This document shows positions 1 through 8,773 of a DNA stretch of 64,000 nt, piece after piece (the stretch's first letter is position 1; each line of letters starts with the position of its first letter). Both the position numbers and the translations under genes were made by a program. Origin of the DNA: an uncultured Lentibacter sp. (GTDB lineage Bacteria; Pseudomonadota; Alphaproteobacteria; Rhodobacterales; Rhodobacteraceae); assembly GCA_947497495.1 (NCBI GenBank), contig CANMGT010000002.1:310001-374000 (forward strand), written 5' to 3'. The notes beneath the pieces are model-generated. The model saw nothing but the letters and a program-made list of their open reading frames with translations, made no database searches and was not told where the DNA came from.

Positions 1-1150
1 CAAGCGCCACTGTTCGACCAATGTGGTCAGCCGCACGCACGTTATCAAGGCTCATCGTGGCGTCGATAAGGCCACTATCAGGCAAGAGCCTGTCAAGAAC
101 GCCCTCAACCAGCACGGCCATCTGCATAAATCCGATCTGCTCGGAAATGAAAACATCCAGCGCCACTTCTTTGGCCGCATTAAAAACGGCCCCCGCCAAA
201 CCGCCCCGCTCCATCACGTCATGCGCCATGCGAATGGCCGGATAGCGCGCATGTTCGATGTCGCGAAACTCAAACTGGCCGATCTTGGCAAAATCCAGCC
301 GCTCGACTGGCAGATGCGCGCGCGCAGGCCAGTGCAGCGCATAGCCAATCGCGTGGCGCATATCATGCGGACCAACATGCGCCATAAGCGCCCCGTCCTG
401 GTAGCCAACCATCGCATGGATCAGAGATTGAGGATGAACCAGTGTTTCGATCTTGTCAGCGGACACGTCAAAAAACTCATGTGTTTCAATAAGTTCCATC
501 GCCTTATTGAACATTGTTGCAGAGTCGATGGTGATGCGCTGGCCCATGTCCCAGTTGGGGTGCGTGCTTGCGGCGGCGACAGTGGCCTCAGCCAGCCTCT
601 CGAGCGGCCAGTCACGAAACGCGCCGCCAGAGGCGGTGATGATCACCCGCTCGACTGTGCTGATATCCTCGCCGACCAGAGCCTGAAAAACCGCGGAATG
701 CTCGCTGTCGACAGGCAGGATGCGCGCGCCATGCTGCCTGGCCGTGGACATCAGCAGTCCCCCCGCCGTCACCAGCGATTCCTTGTTGGCCAGCGCCAGT
801 GTGCTGCCGTGCTTGAGCGCTTCAAGCCCCGGTTCAAGCCCCGCCGCACCGACAATTGCGCTCATCACCCAGTCAACGGGCCGTTGGGCGGCTTCTAGCA
901 AGGCGCTCCGCCCCGCAGCAGCCTCAACACCGCTGCCCGCCAAGGCTTCTTGAAGCGGTGCAAGCAACGCCTCGTCAGCCGTCACAGCCACATCAGCCTT
1001 AAGCGCAATCGCATCCCGCGCGAGCTGGGCGATATTCTGCCCGCCCGTCAAGGCGACAACCTCATAGCTGTCAGGGGCGCGCGCGATCAGATCAAGCGTT
1101 GATTGGCCAATGGAGCCCGTCGCCCCGAAAACAGAGACCCGCCGCACCAT
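1..1150 (-). CDS. dxr: 1-deoxy-D-xylulose 5-phosphate reductoisomerase (C-terminus cut by window edge)
   Basis: The enzyme makes MEP from DXP with NADPH in the cytosolic non-mevalonate isoprenoid pathway. About 383 residues are visible and the frame is still open at base 1, so only the extreme C-terminus should be missing (family about 390-400). The N-terminal nucleotide-binding motif FGATGSIGQSTL (from about residue 8), the ALANKESLV segment and the metal-site segment PVDSEHSAVFQAL are all present. The ATG lies two bases downstream of the cdsA stop, so it is probably translationally linked as the last visible gene of the pyrH-frr-uppS-cdsA-dxr operon. Confidence 0.95.
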   Translation of the reverse strand, partial: MVRRVSVFGATGSIGQSTLDLIARAPDSYEVVALTGGQNIAQLARDAIALKADVAVTADEALLAPLQEALAGSGVEAAAGRSALLEAAQRPVDWVMSAIVGAAGLEPGLEALKHGSTLALANKESLVTAGGLLMSTARQHGARILPVDSEHSAVFQALVGEDISTVERVIITASGGAFRDWPLERLAEATVAAASTHPNWDMGQRITIDSATMFNKAMELIETHEFFDVSADKIETLVHPQSLIHAMVGYQDGALMAHVGPHDMRHAIGYALHWPARAHLPVERLDFAKIGQFEFRDIEHARYPAIRMAHDVMERGGLAGAVFNAAKEVALDVFISEQIGFMQMAVLVEGVLDRLLPDSGLIDATMSLDNVRAADHIGRTVAL

Positions 1151-1152
1151 TC

Positions 1153-1953
1153 TTAAACAAGGATCCAAACGAACGAGAACATCAGCGCTGCGCCGATCAG
1201 CCCGTCGAAGCGGTCAAGCAGGCCGCCATGTCCGGGGATCAGGTTCGAACTGTCCTTAATGCCCGCTCGACGCTTGAGAAAGCTCTCGGCGATGTCCCCC
1301 ATCTGGGCCGCAAAGGCGAGCAGCACGGAAAACAGCACAGCCGGAAGCGGCATGTCAAAATCAAGTGGCATCAGCGCCTCTTGCAGCGGCGCAGCCAGAG
1401 CCCAGCCCAAAAGCGCCGCCCCCAGCCAGCCAGCGACCGTGCCGGACCATGTTTTCTTGGGGCTGATCGCAGGCCAGAACTTCGGCCCGCCCAGAATGCG
1501 CCCTGCGAAATACCCCATAACGTCAGAGGCGATTACAACACCGACCAGCCAAAGCACAAAAACAAGGCCAAACAGCTCGCGCATCCAAAACAGCATCAGG
1601 GCCGCCAGAACGGCCACCACGGCGTAAATGCCAACCCAGGCGCGCAGCCGGATGGCGCTCTGGGCCACAGACCAGCCCGCCACAAGTGGCAGCGCTACAA
1701 TCAGCCCCGACTGAAGGAACCCGAGCGCGAAAAACATCAGCGCCGTGAGCGCCGGCAGCAGCACGTCGCGTGTGCGCCCCGCTTCAGCCCCGCCAAGCCG
1801 CGCGCACTCCCAAACCATGCCCGCGGCCGCCAGCGCCAAAAGCCCGAGCAGCCAAACGCCGCCAAACCAGATCGCCACGCCTGAAATTACAAGCATCACC
1901 AGCGCAGATGCGATCCGCGGCGCCAAGTCACCCCATTTGGCTGAGCCACTCAT
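1153..1953 (-). CDS. cdsA: phosphatidate cytidylyltransferase (CDP-diglyceride synthase)
   Basis: A 266-residue polytopic inner-membrane enzyme that makes CDP-diacylglycerol from phosphatidate and CTP, the branch point of phospholipid synthesis. The family signature is complete near the C-terminus: SFLKRRAGIKD followed by SSNLIPGHGGLLDRFD. Several hydrophobic helices precede it. Its ATG overlaps the uppS stop in an ATGA arrangement, which indicates translational coupling. Length is normal for the family. Confidence 0.95.
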   Translation of the reverse strand: MSGSAKWGDLAPRIASALVMLVISGVAIWFGGVWLLGLLALAAAGMVWECARLGGAEAGRTRDVLLPALTALMFFALGFLQSGLIVALPLVAGWSVAQSAIRLRAWVGIYAVVAVLAALMLFWMRELFGLVFVLWLVGVVIASDVMGYFAGRILGGPKFWPAISPKKTWSGTVAGWLGAALLGWALAAPLQEALMPLDFDMPLPAVLFSVLLAFAAQMGDIAESFLKRRAGIKDSSNLIPGHGGLLDRFDGLIGAALMFSFVWILV

Positions 1954-2726
1954 GTTTTCACCGCGCCAAAGCGGCGGTCGCGCGCACCGTAGTTATTGAC
2001 CAAGCCTGCGAAAATCTCGGGGCTGAAATCAGGCCAAAGCGTATCGATAAATTCGTATTCCGCATAGGCGGACTGCCACAGCAAAAAGTTTGAAATCCGC
2101 GCTTCACCGCTGGTGCGGATCACCAAGTCCGGATCAGGTAAAACATGCGTATCCAGATACTTAGGAAGGGTTTCTTCATCTACTTTTTCGGGGTCAAGCC
2201 TGCCTGCAGCCACGTCTTGCGCCAACCGCTTGGTCGCGCGGGCAACCTCGTCGCGCCCGCCGTAATTGAGCGCGATCGTCAGGTGCACACGCTCGTTGCC
2301 TGCGGTGTCTACTTCCAGCTCGTCCATCAGCGCGACCAGCTTTTTGTCAAGCCGCACCCGATCGCCGATAAAACGCACGCGCACGCCCTCGGCCTTCAAG
2401 GCCCGTGCCTCTTTGGCGATATAGCGGCGAAACAGGCTCATAAGACCTGCAACTTCAACTTGCGTGCGCTTCCAGTTTTCTGTCGAGAAAGCAAAGATCG
2501 TCAGGTATTTGACGCCCAGATCAGGGCAGGCCTCGACGATCTGACGCACGCGTTTGGCCCCCGCATGGTGGCCAAACAGCCGCGGCCGCCCGCGCGATTG
2601 CGCCCAGCGTCCGTTGCCATCCATAATGATCGCCACATGTTTCGGCCCAGTAGTTAGCCCAGTATTTTGCCCACTGTTCAGGCCGCCGTCCGGTGCCCCG
2701 GTGCCCTCTGTCTCGGATGTTGTCAC
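1950..2726 (-). CDS. uppS: undecaprenyl diphosphate synthase (cis-prenyltransferase)
   Basis: It condenses FPP with IPP into the C55 carrier lipid used for peptidoglycan and other envelope glycans. Visible motifs are HVAIIMDGNGRWA (substrate loop with the catalytic Asp), FAFSTENW and RTSGEARISNFLLWQSAYAE. I start it at a GTG (2726) preceded six bases upstream by GGAG, which gives 258 residues. A longer ATG start at 2801 would overlap the frr coding region and add an unrelated basic leader. Placement between frr and cdsA is the standard alphaproteobacterial order. Confidence 0.93.
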   Translation of the reverse strand: MTTSETEGTGAPDGGLNSGQNTGLTTGPKHVAIIMDGNGRWAQSRGRPRLFGHHAGAKRVRQIVEACPDLGVKYLTIFAFSTENWKRTQVEVAGLMSLFRRYIAKEARALKAEGVRVRFIGDRVRLDKKLVALMDELEVDTAGNERVHLTIALNYGGRDEVARATKRLAQDVAAGRLDPEKVDEETLPKYLDTHVLPDPDLVIRTSGEARISNFLLWQSAYAEYEFIDTLWPDFSPEIFAGLVNNYGARDRRFGAVKT

Positions 2727-2757
2727 AGGGCGCTCCTTTTGGCCTCGGATCCGGCTC

Positions 2758-3321
2758 TCAAACCTGCATGATCTCGGCTTGCTTGTGCTCCAGCGCCTCA
2801 TCGACAGCTTTGATAAACTTGTCCGTTGTCGCCTGAACTTCTGCTTCCCAGAACTTCTGGTCGTCTTCCGACAGCCCGTCAGCCTTGGCCTTTTTCACTT
2901 GGTCCATACCGTCGCGGCGGGCATTGCGCACCGAAACGCGTGCGCTTTCCGCGTATTGCGCGGCAACTTTGCCAAGCTCGCGGCGGCGCTCTTCGTTGAG
3001 CTCGGGAATTGGCAACATGACGATCGTGCCGTTTGTCTGCGGGTTGATCCCCAAACCACTGTTCATAATGGCTTTTTCAACAGCCTGCACCATGCTCTTG
3101 TCCCAGACATTCACCGTCACCATGCGCGGCTCGGGCACGTTCACCGTGCCAACCTGGTTCAGCGGGGTTTGCTGGCCGTAGGCTTCAACCATGACCGGCT
3201 CAAGCATGCTCGCCGAAGCGCGCCCCGTTCTGAGCGAGGCAAACTCTGTGCGCAACGCATTCATCGCGCCCTTCATGCGGCGTTCTAGCTCGTCGGTATC
3301 AAGCATAAAATCATCTGACAT
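2758..3321 (-). CDS. frr: ribosome recycling factor
   Basis: The 187-residue RRF splits the post-termination ribosome together with EF-G. The hallmark helix segment [11 protein letters not shown], the [15 protein letters not shown] stretch and the C-terminal long-helix region ([17 protein letters not shown]) are present, and length matches the family (about 185). It is second in the leftward operon, 250 bases downstream of pyrH. That gap could hold a separate promoter, but I could not define one. Confidence 0.96.
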   Translation of the reverse strand: MSDDFMLDTDELERRMKGAMNALRTEFASLRTGRASASMLEPVMVEAYGQQTPLNQVGTVNVPEPRMVTVNVWDKSMVQAVEKAIMNSGLGINPQTNGTIVMLPIPELNEERRRELGKVAAQYAESARVSVRNARRDGMDQVKKAKADGLSEDDQKFWEAEVQATTDKFIKAVDEALEHKQAEIMQV

Positions 3322-3571
3322 GCTGTCTCATCCTGTCTTATCGCCGTCTTTCGGCTGTTGAGATCGTCTTACAAAACCTACATTCAAAATACCAGCCGTG
3401 TTTGCGTTAGTCGACACTGTTGTAGGTGCAAAGTGGCAGGCGATCTGTGCCTTTTCGGGCGCCGCTCATGCCCTCATACCAGCCAGCGGCCTTACCGATC
3501 AGCTGATACTCAAAGATGAGCCACGCGTTGAGGACGTGCTCCGGCGTGCCCAAGCAAAACAGCGGTGTGCT

Positions 3572-4303
3572 TCACCCGCCAACCTTGGTGTAGGTGCCCT
3601 TGCCTGCCAAAATACCTTTAAAGCCGCCCGGCTCATCGAGCGAGAACACGATGATCGGCAGGTTGTTGTCGCGCGCCAGAGCAATAGCGGAAGCATCCAT
3701 AACGCCGAGGCGCTTTTGCAGCACGTCGTCGTAGCTGACGGTGTCATAGCGCACCGCGTCGTCAAACTTGACCGGGTCTTTGTCGTAAACGCCGTCAACC
3801 TTGGTGCCTTTGAAGATCGCCTCACAGGCCATCTCGTTGGCGCGCAACGTCGCGGCTGTGTCTGTGGTGAAATAGGGGTTGCCCGTGCCCGCCGCAAAAA
3901 TGCAGACGCGCTTCTTTTCAAGGTGGCGTACGGCGCGACGGCGGATGTAGGGCTCGGCGACTTCGTTCATCGTAATCGCGCTGATAACCCGTGTGAAAAC
4001 GCCCAGGTCTTCCAAGGCGCTCTGCATTGCCAGTGCGTTCATCACCGTGGCGAGCATGCCCATATAGTCAGCCGTTGTGCGCTCCATACCCTGCGCGCTG
4101 CCTTGAAGGCCGCGGAAGATGTTGCCACCGCCGATGACCATACAGATCTCGACACCCATTTCCTGAACGGACTTCACTTCTTGGGCAATACGCTGAACTG
4201 TGGGCGGGTGTAGACCAAAGCCTTGATCGCCCATCAATGCCTCCCCTGAAATTTTAAGCATCACACGTTTATACGTTGTCTGCGCCTTTTCAGAGTTCGA
4301 CAT
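3572..4303 (-). CDS. pyrH: uridylate kinase (UMP kinase)
   Basis: An amino-acid-kinase-fold enzyme that phosphorylates UMP to UDP in pyrimidine synthesis. Motifs: [13 protein letters not shown] at the N-terminus (phosphate loop and Lys), [10 protein letters not shown], and [18 protein letters not shown] chose the ATG at 4303 (243 residues, starting MSNSEKAQ), which has a G-rich sequence about eight bases upstream. A start at 4399 would add 32 residues not expected for the family. It heads the leftward operon and is divergent from miaA. Confidence 0.95.
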   Translation of the reverse strand: MSNSEKAQTTYKRVMLKISGEALMGDQGFGLHPPTVQRIAQEVKSVQEMGVEICMVIGGGNIFRGLQGSAQGMERTTADYMGMLATVMNALAMQSALEDLGVFTRVISAITMNEVAEPYIRRRAVRHLEKKRVCIFAAGTGNPYFTTDTAATLRANEMACEAIFKGTKVDGVYDKDPVKFDDAVRYDTVSYDDVLQKRLGVMDASAIALARDNNLPIIVFSLDEPGGFKGILAGKGTYTKVGG

Positions 4304-4438
4304 TTTTAGCCCCCGAGCCTTTGCAAAAATCTCGCCTAAAATGTCGCAAATTTCTGTCAGGCGCAACGGCCAAGCGAGGGCAAAAGAAACTTTCTGCACT
4401 TCCCTCGCGGCACTTGCCGCCTCGTTGCGAGCTGGGGT

Positions 4439-5332
4439 ATGCGCTTGTGGATGATAGAGCTGTCACATATCGCACCAGACAGGCCTGTGCTGATTGCGGG
4501 GCCAACGGCTTCGGGCAAGTCTGGGCTTGCTCTCAGGATTGCCGAGGCGCAGGGCGGGATCATCGTCAACGCCGACGCTTTACAAGTTTACACGGACTGG
4601 CGTGTTCTGACGGCACGGCCCAGCCTTGAAGACGAAGCCCGCGCGCCGCACCGCCTTTACGGGCACATAGACGGCACGCATCCTTACTCTGTCGGACAAT
4701 GGCTGGGTGAGGTCAAAGAACTGCTCTCGCAAAACCCTGCGCGGCTTATCATTGTTGGCGGCACGGGGCTCTACTTTAGTGCGCTCACAGAGGGGCTTGC
4801 CGAAATCCCCCCAACCCCTGCCGAGGTGCGCGAGGCCGCAGACGCACTGCGCCTCGGCGGGCAGCTTGACGAGATGATCGCAGCACTCGACAGCGACACC
4901 GCTGCCAAGATCGACTTGCTCAACCCGATGCGCGTGCAGCGGGCCTGGGAAGTGCAGAAAGCAACGGGCCGTGGACTCGCCTCTTGGCAAGCCGACACAC
5001 CTGCACCGCTGCTTGCGCTGGCCGAATGCGAGGCCTTCGTGATGAATGCAGATCGCGACTGGCTCAACGCCCGAATCGAGCAGCGCTTTGACATCATGCT
5101 GCATGAAGGCGCGCTTGAGGAAGCCCGCGCCAACCTTGCGGATTGGTCGCCTGACAAGCCCTCCTCCAAGGCCATTGGTGCGCGCGAGCTGATCGCGCAT
5201 TTGCAGGGCGAAATTAGCCTCAAAGAAGCCCGCGCCCGTGCCATCATATCTTCGCGCCAATATGCCAAAAGACAGCGCACATGGTTTCGCGCCCGCATGC
5301 AGGTCTGGCAGACGCTCACCCCGCACCGTTGA
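4439..5332 (+). CDS. miaA: tRNA dimethylallyltransferase
   Basis: It transfers dimethylallyl from DMAPP to N6 of A37 in tRNAs that read UNN codons. The P-loop [14 protein letters not shown], the substrate Asp segment (VNADALQVY), and [15 protein letters not shown] are visible. The protein has 297 residues, typical of the family. An ATG four codons further in (4451) is an alternative start, and neither has a strong Shine-Dalgarno sequence. It is divergent from pyrH, and no partner follows it for over 300 bases. Confidence 0.94.
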   Translation: MRLWMIELSHIAPDRPVLIAGPTASGKSGLALRIAEAQGGIIVNADALQVYTDWRVLTARPSLEDEARAPHRLYGHIDGTHPYSVGQWLGEVKELLSQNPARLIIVGGTGLYFSALTEGLAEIPPTPAEVREAADALRLGGQLDEMIAALDSDTAAKIDLLNPMRVQRAWEVQKATGRGLASWQADTPAPLLALAECEAFVMNADRDWLNARIEQRFDIMLHEGALEEARANLADWSPDKPSSKAIGARELIAHLQGEISLKEARARAIISSRQYAKRQRTWFRARMQVWQTLTPHR

Positions 5333-5650
5333 GGCCTACCAAGCGTAATAATTGCGCAACCCCATTGACGGATGCCTCCTAAGTATGCCCGAATAGGGCC
5401 AATCGGGGGACGAGACTGAGCAAATCAGCACACCTCCGACAAAGGGAGATACTGATGTTTCAAAGCATGCGAGCCCTGCGCGCAGCGCAGCCTACACCGA
5501 GCAACAACACCGTTCGGGCGCGCTATTTGCTTTAGAGTTCCCAGTAAACCCGCGCCAGACGCGCGCCACGCATAGGCCTCGCCACACAGACTTCCGGCGG
5601 CGCCTACAAAGACGAAACGTCTATAACCGCCTGACCAACAGGGGCACCTC
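5333..5650. other. intergenic spacer between miaA and the ABC importer
   Basis: This 318-base spacer holds no gene of normal size. The one candidate is a 26-codon ORF at 5455-5535, listed separately. In most dipeptide importers the binding-protein gene would sit here, but none is present. No clear terminator or promoter could be assigned. Confidence 0.5.
5455..5535 (+). CDS. possible 26-residue small ORF ahead of the ABC importer
   Basis: The ORF starts at an ATG with a very good Shine-Dalgarno sequence (AAAGGGAG, seven bases upstream) and reads MFQSMRALRAAQPTPSNN and so on, ending RYLL before TAG. It is basic, with no signal peptide or membrane segment. It lies about 115 bases upstream of the first permease gene, so it might be a leader peptide or simply chance. 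The strong ribosome site is the only real support. Confidence 0.25.
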   Translation: MFQSMRALRAAQPTPSNNTVRARYLL

Positions 5651-6736
5651 ATGGGACTATTCATATTACGACGTTTGGGAGTGATGCTGCTCACAGCACT
5701 CTGCCTGACTTTCGTGGTCTTCTTTCTGACCAACCTCTACCCGAACCTAGAAAAACTCGCCAAAACGCAGGGCAACTTCCGTATGAGCGACGAGCAAGTC
5801 GAATCCTATCTCGGAAGCCGCGGTTACCTGCAGCCGCTGCCGCGCAAATATGCCGAGTGGCTCGGATTGGCGCCTGGCTTTCTGTCGCAAGACACCGAGG
5901 GCAACGCAGTGGGCCGCTGTATCCGCCCCGGTGTTGCCCCGGAAAAAACCCCGACACGCTGCGGCATCTTGCAAGGCGACTGGGGCTTTTCGACCGTCTT
6001 TAAAGAGCCCGTCTCAGCGATCATCGCAACCCGACTTGGTCTCACCGCCAAGCTGATGCTCTGGGTGATGCTGCTGATGGTGCCCTCCGCTCTCATCATC
6101 GGGGTGCTTGCAGGCATGCGCGAAGGATCCCGCACCGACAGAACGCTCTCGACCCTCTCGATCGCCACCACGGCAACGCCGGAATACGTGTCGGGCGTTA
6201 TCTTCATCGCGCTGCTGGCCTCCTCGCGCTACGGCGTCAGCCCGATGCTCGCAGAGGCAGGCCTGATCGAAGGCAAGACGCTCTTTAAGGGCACGGCCAC
6301 CTCGGCGATGGAAAGTGCAAACTTCCAGAACTTCTTCCTGCCGGTTCTAACCATTTCTCTCTATGGTATGGGCTATATCGCCCGCATGACCCGCGCCAGC
6401 ATGGCCGAAGTCATGACGGCGCAGTATATCAGAACCGCGCGCCTCAAGGGTGTCAGCTTTCGCAACATCGTGATGAAACACGCGCTCAGAAACGCTCTGA
6501 TCGCGCCGTTCACTGTCATCATGCTGCAAATTCCTTGGTTGCTAAACGGCGTCGTCATTGTCGAGACGCTGTTTAACTACAAGGGCTTTGGCTGGACGCT
6601 CGTTCAGGCCGCTGGCAACAACGACATCGAGCTTCTTCTCGGTGTCTCCGTCGTCTCCGTATTCGTGGTGTTGATCACGCAGCTGTTCTCTGACATCGGC
6701 TACGTCTTCCTCAATCCACGCATCAGAATTTCGTAA
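5651..6736 (+). CDS. ABC importer permease, DppB/OppB type
   Basis: A 361-residue inner-membrane permease of the peptide/opine/nickel importer family. The N-terminal anchor helix (FILRRLGVMLLTALCLTFVV) is followed by an unusually long periplasmic loop (about residues 35-120), then five or so helices. The cytoplasmic coupling motif YIRTARLKGVSFRNIVMKHALRNAL carries the EAA-type loop that contacts the ATPase. It is co-directional with a second permease 13 bases downstream and a fused ATPase after that. The substrate cannot be told from sequence; peptides or similar solutes are the family norm. Confidence 0.9.
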   Translation: MGLFILRRLGVMLLTALCLTFVVFFLTNLYPNLEKLAKTQGNFRMSDEQVESYLGSRGYLQPLPRKYAEWLGLAPGFLSQDTEGNAVGRCIRPGVAPEKTPTRCGILQGDWGFSTVFKEPVSAIIATRLGLTAKLMLWVMLLMVPSALIIGVLAGMREGSRTDRTLSTLSIATTATPEYVSGVIFIALLASSRYGVSPMLAEAGLIEGKTLFKGTATSAMESANFQNFFLPVLTISLYGMGYIARMTRASMAEVMTAQYIRTARLKGVSFRNIVMKHALRNALIAPFTVIMLQIPWLLNGVVIVETLFNYKGFGWTLVQAAGNNDIELLLGVSVVSVFVVLITQLFSDIGYVFLNPRIRIS

Positions 6737-6749
6737 GGGAGAACAGAAC

Positions 6750-8594
6750 ATGGAACCTCTTACCTGGTTTGGTGCCTACGCAGGCGGATTTGGCGGCCTA
6801 CTCGCCATCGCGCTCACAATCGCCGTTATTTGCGGGCTCTGCGCGATGCTCTTGTCGCTGACAAGCTCGTCAACCAAAGGCTCGTTTTCGCTGTTCAACG
6901 GCATTGCAGTCGTCGTCTTGCTGATCGTTGGCTTTAGCTATGTCTATGCCACCGTCACAGGCGGCGCTGGCGGCGGGATGGACAGCGGCTCGCTGCTCAA
7001 GATCCTCGGCCTGCTCTTGGGCTTCGCGCTCTTTGCGGCGATGCTTGGCTACTTCATGAACACCTTCTTTGACGACCCGGCCGCAACCATGGGCTATGTC
7101 TTTACGCTCGCGCTCAAGGCCATTGGCCTGCTCATCGCGGCTTGGCTTGTCTGGACGCTCCTGTTTGCCGGCGCCGGCTTTCGCGACTACGTTGCAGGGC
7201 TAGACCCCGACGCAATGCCCGACGCCGACACGCTCGCCGCCGAAAAGCGCACAGCCATCATGCAGGGCCGTGGCATCATCGCCTCGATCTTCATGCGCTT
7301 CATGCCTGTCTGGATATCGATTGCCGTGCTGTTCACGCTGTCCGCGCTCTACAAGCGCAAGCTCGGCCTCTACGGCAAGCTCTATGACAACATCATCGGC
7401 ATGATAGGCTTTGGCCTCGTGATGTTCTGGGTGTTCACAGCCTTCTACAGCGGCTTCTTTGACATGATCGCCACCCATGGCGCACTTGATCAGGCCTCGG
7501 GCATGAAGAACAAGCTGCCTGGCACGCCTCTGCGCGGCGCGGAAGCGGCAGAATACCCTTACTACTTGCTCGGCGGTGACAACCTCGCGCGCGATGTTTT
7601 CAGCCGCATGGTTATGGGCAGTGGTATTGTTATCATGATCGCTCCGCTTGCAACGCTTTTCGCCTTCATGGTCGGCATCACGCTTGGGCTGCCTGCCGGC
7701 TATTTCTCGGGGCCAGCCCTACGCAGTCTCAAAAGCTATGGGGCCATCGCCACCGCCGTCGTTTTCGGGCTGGCGGCACTCGCAACCCTGATCACCTCGG
7801 GATTTATGAACTTCCTGCTCTTTGCAGTGGTTCTGGCGATCATGTTGTTGCTGCTGTTCCGCACCTCGCTTGATACAGCGCTCAGCTTTCTGGCCAACCT
7901 GATCCTCGCCTTTCCGGTGATCCTGCTGTTCTATCTCTTGGTCACACCAGAGATCGTCGAGACAGGGCTGCCGCAATACATGGCTGTGGTGCTCTTTGCC
8001 TTCCCGCTGATCTTTGTCGGCGTGCTCTTGCACTCGCGCCTGCGCACCCAGCCTGCGAAAAACAAGCTCTGGCTGACGGTCTGGCTTGTGCCGATGTTTC
8101 TGATCTACATGTCCACGATCAACACCGCAGATTCCAAGATCGACTTCTGGCCGCTTGATTTCTTCGACATCCCGGGCGGCATCCTTGTGGTCTTCGTGTC
8201 GGTTGTCTTCGTGAACTCGCCCACAGTCTTCCGGATCGTGCGCGGCCTCGCGCTCGACATCAACTCGCGAGACTACGTGGCCGCGGCGCAAACCCGCGGC
8301 GAAGGCCCTTGGTATATCATGCTCTGGGAAATTCTGCCCAACGCGCGCGGGCCGCTGATCGTCGATTTCTGCCTGCGCATCGGCTACACCACGATCCTTC
8401 TGGGCACCTTGGGCTTCTTCGGCCTCGGCCTGCCGCCGGAAAGCCCGGACTGGGGCTCAACGATCAACGACGGGCGCAAGCTGTTGATGATCTATGCGCA
8501 CCCCGCCCTGCCACCGGCCTTTGCGCTGTTGTCGCTCGTGCTGGGCCTCAACCTGCTGGCAGACGGCCTGCGTGAGGAATCGCTGAAAGACTGA
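6750..8594 (+). CDS. ABC importer permease, DppC/OppC type, with large extra membrane regions
   Basis: At 614 residues this is about twice the normal DppC length. The first 270 residues form several hydrophobic helices not found in ordinary DppC proteins. The DppC core begins near GGDNLARDVFSRMVMGSG. It is interrupted after GLPAGYFSG by another hydrophobic stretch and then resumes with the coupling loop AAAQTRGEGPWYIMLWEILP (near residue 511) and the usual TLGFFGLGLPPESPDWG end. I infer one intact permease with an N-terminal extension and an internal insertion, since the reading frame is continuous. Its partner is the permease just upstream. Confidence 0.85.
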   Translation: MEPLTWFGAYAGGFGGLLAIALTIAVICGLCAMLLSLTSSSTKGSFSLFNGIAVVVLLIVGFSYVYATVTGGAGGGMDSGSLLKILGLLLGFALFAAMLGYFMNTFFDDPAATMGYVFTLALKAIGLLIAAWLVWTLLFAGAGFRDYVAGLDPDAMPDADTLAAEKRTAIMQGRGIIASIFMRFMPVWISIAVLFTLSALYKRKLGLYGKLYDNIIGMIGFGLVMFWVFTAFYSGFFDMIATHGALDQASGMKNKLPGTPLRGAEAAEYPYYLLGGDNLARDVFSRMVMGSGIVIMIAPLATLFAFMVGITLGLPAGYFSGPALRSLKSYGAIATAVVFGLAALATLITSGFMNFLLFAVVLAIMLLLLFRTSLDTALSFLANLILAFPVILLFYLLVTPEIVETGLPQYMAVVLFAFPLIFVGVLLHSRLRTQPAKNKLWLTVWLVPMFLIYMSTINTADSKIDFWPLDFFDIPGGILVVFVSVVFVNSPTVFRIVRGLALDINSRDYVAAAQTRGEGPWYIMLWEILPNARGPLIVDFCLRIGYTTILLGTLGFFGLGLPPESPDWGSTINDGRKLLMIYAHPALPPAFALLSLVLGLNLLADGLREESLKD

Positions 8595-8602
8595 GTTTAA
8601 GC

Positions 8603-8626
8603 GCGCGGCGGGATTTCTCGCCGCGC
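8603..8626 (+). other. GC-rich hairpin after the second permease gene
   Basis: A perfect 8-bp stem (GCGCGGCG / CGCCGCGC) closes an 8-base loop just after the permease stop. There is no T-run, so it is more likely an mRNA-stability or processing element than a strong terminator. It lies between the permease and ATPase genes of the same importer. Confidence 0.45.
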
Positions 8627-8682
8627 ATTTGATGAACAAAACGATAAGGACGCGCACAGCATGGTTAACGCTGAAAACAGCC

Positions 8683-8743
8683 CAAAACTGTATGCACGCA
8701 TGCTGCACGGAAAGCTGCATACAAAGCTGCATACCGTAGGCAC
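8683..8743 (+). repeat. 61-bp intergenic repeat, copy 1
   Basis: By hand alignment this segment matches the reverse complement of 16929-16989 at 55 of 61 positions, without gaps. Inside it are 12-base direct repeats built on GCTGCA (two of them AGCTGCATA), preceded by TGTATGCA. It lies in the 179-base gap between the second permease and ATPase genes. It could be a regulator-binding array or a small dispersed intergenic element. Confidence 0.8.
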
Positions 8744-8773
8744 TGCGCGCCGCGCCTCTCTGGGAGAAAGTTA

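Noticed and set aside
23..898. Long plus-strand ORF of 291 codons at the left edge
   Set aside because: It runs antisense to dxr, has no recognisable motifs, and its composition is that of a high-GC shadow frame.
8683..8743. Possible CRISPR from the 12-base direct repeats
   Set aside because: Units are only 12 bases, with no spacers, and no cas genes are present in the window.
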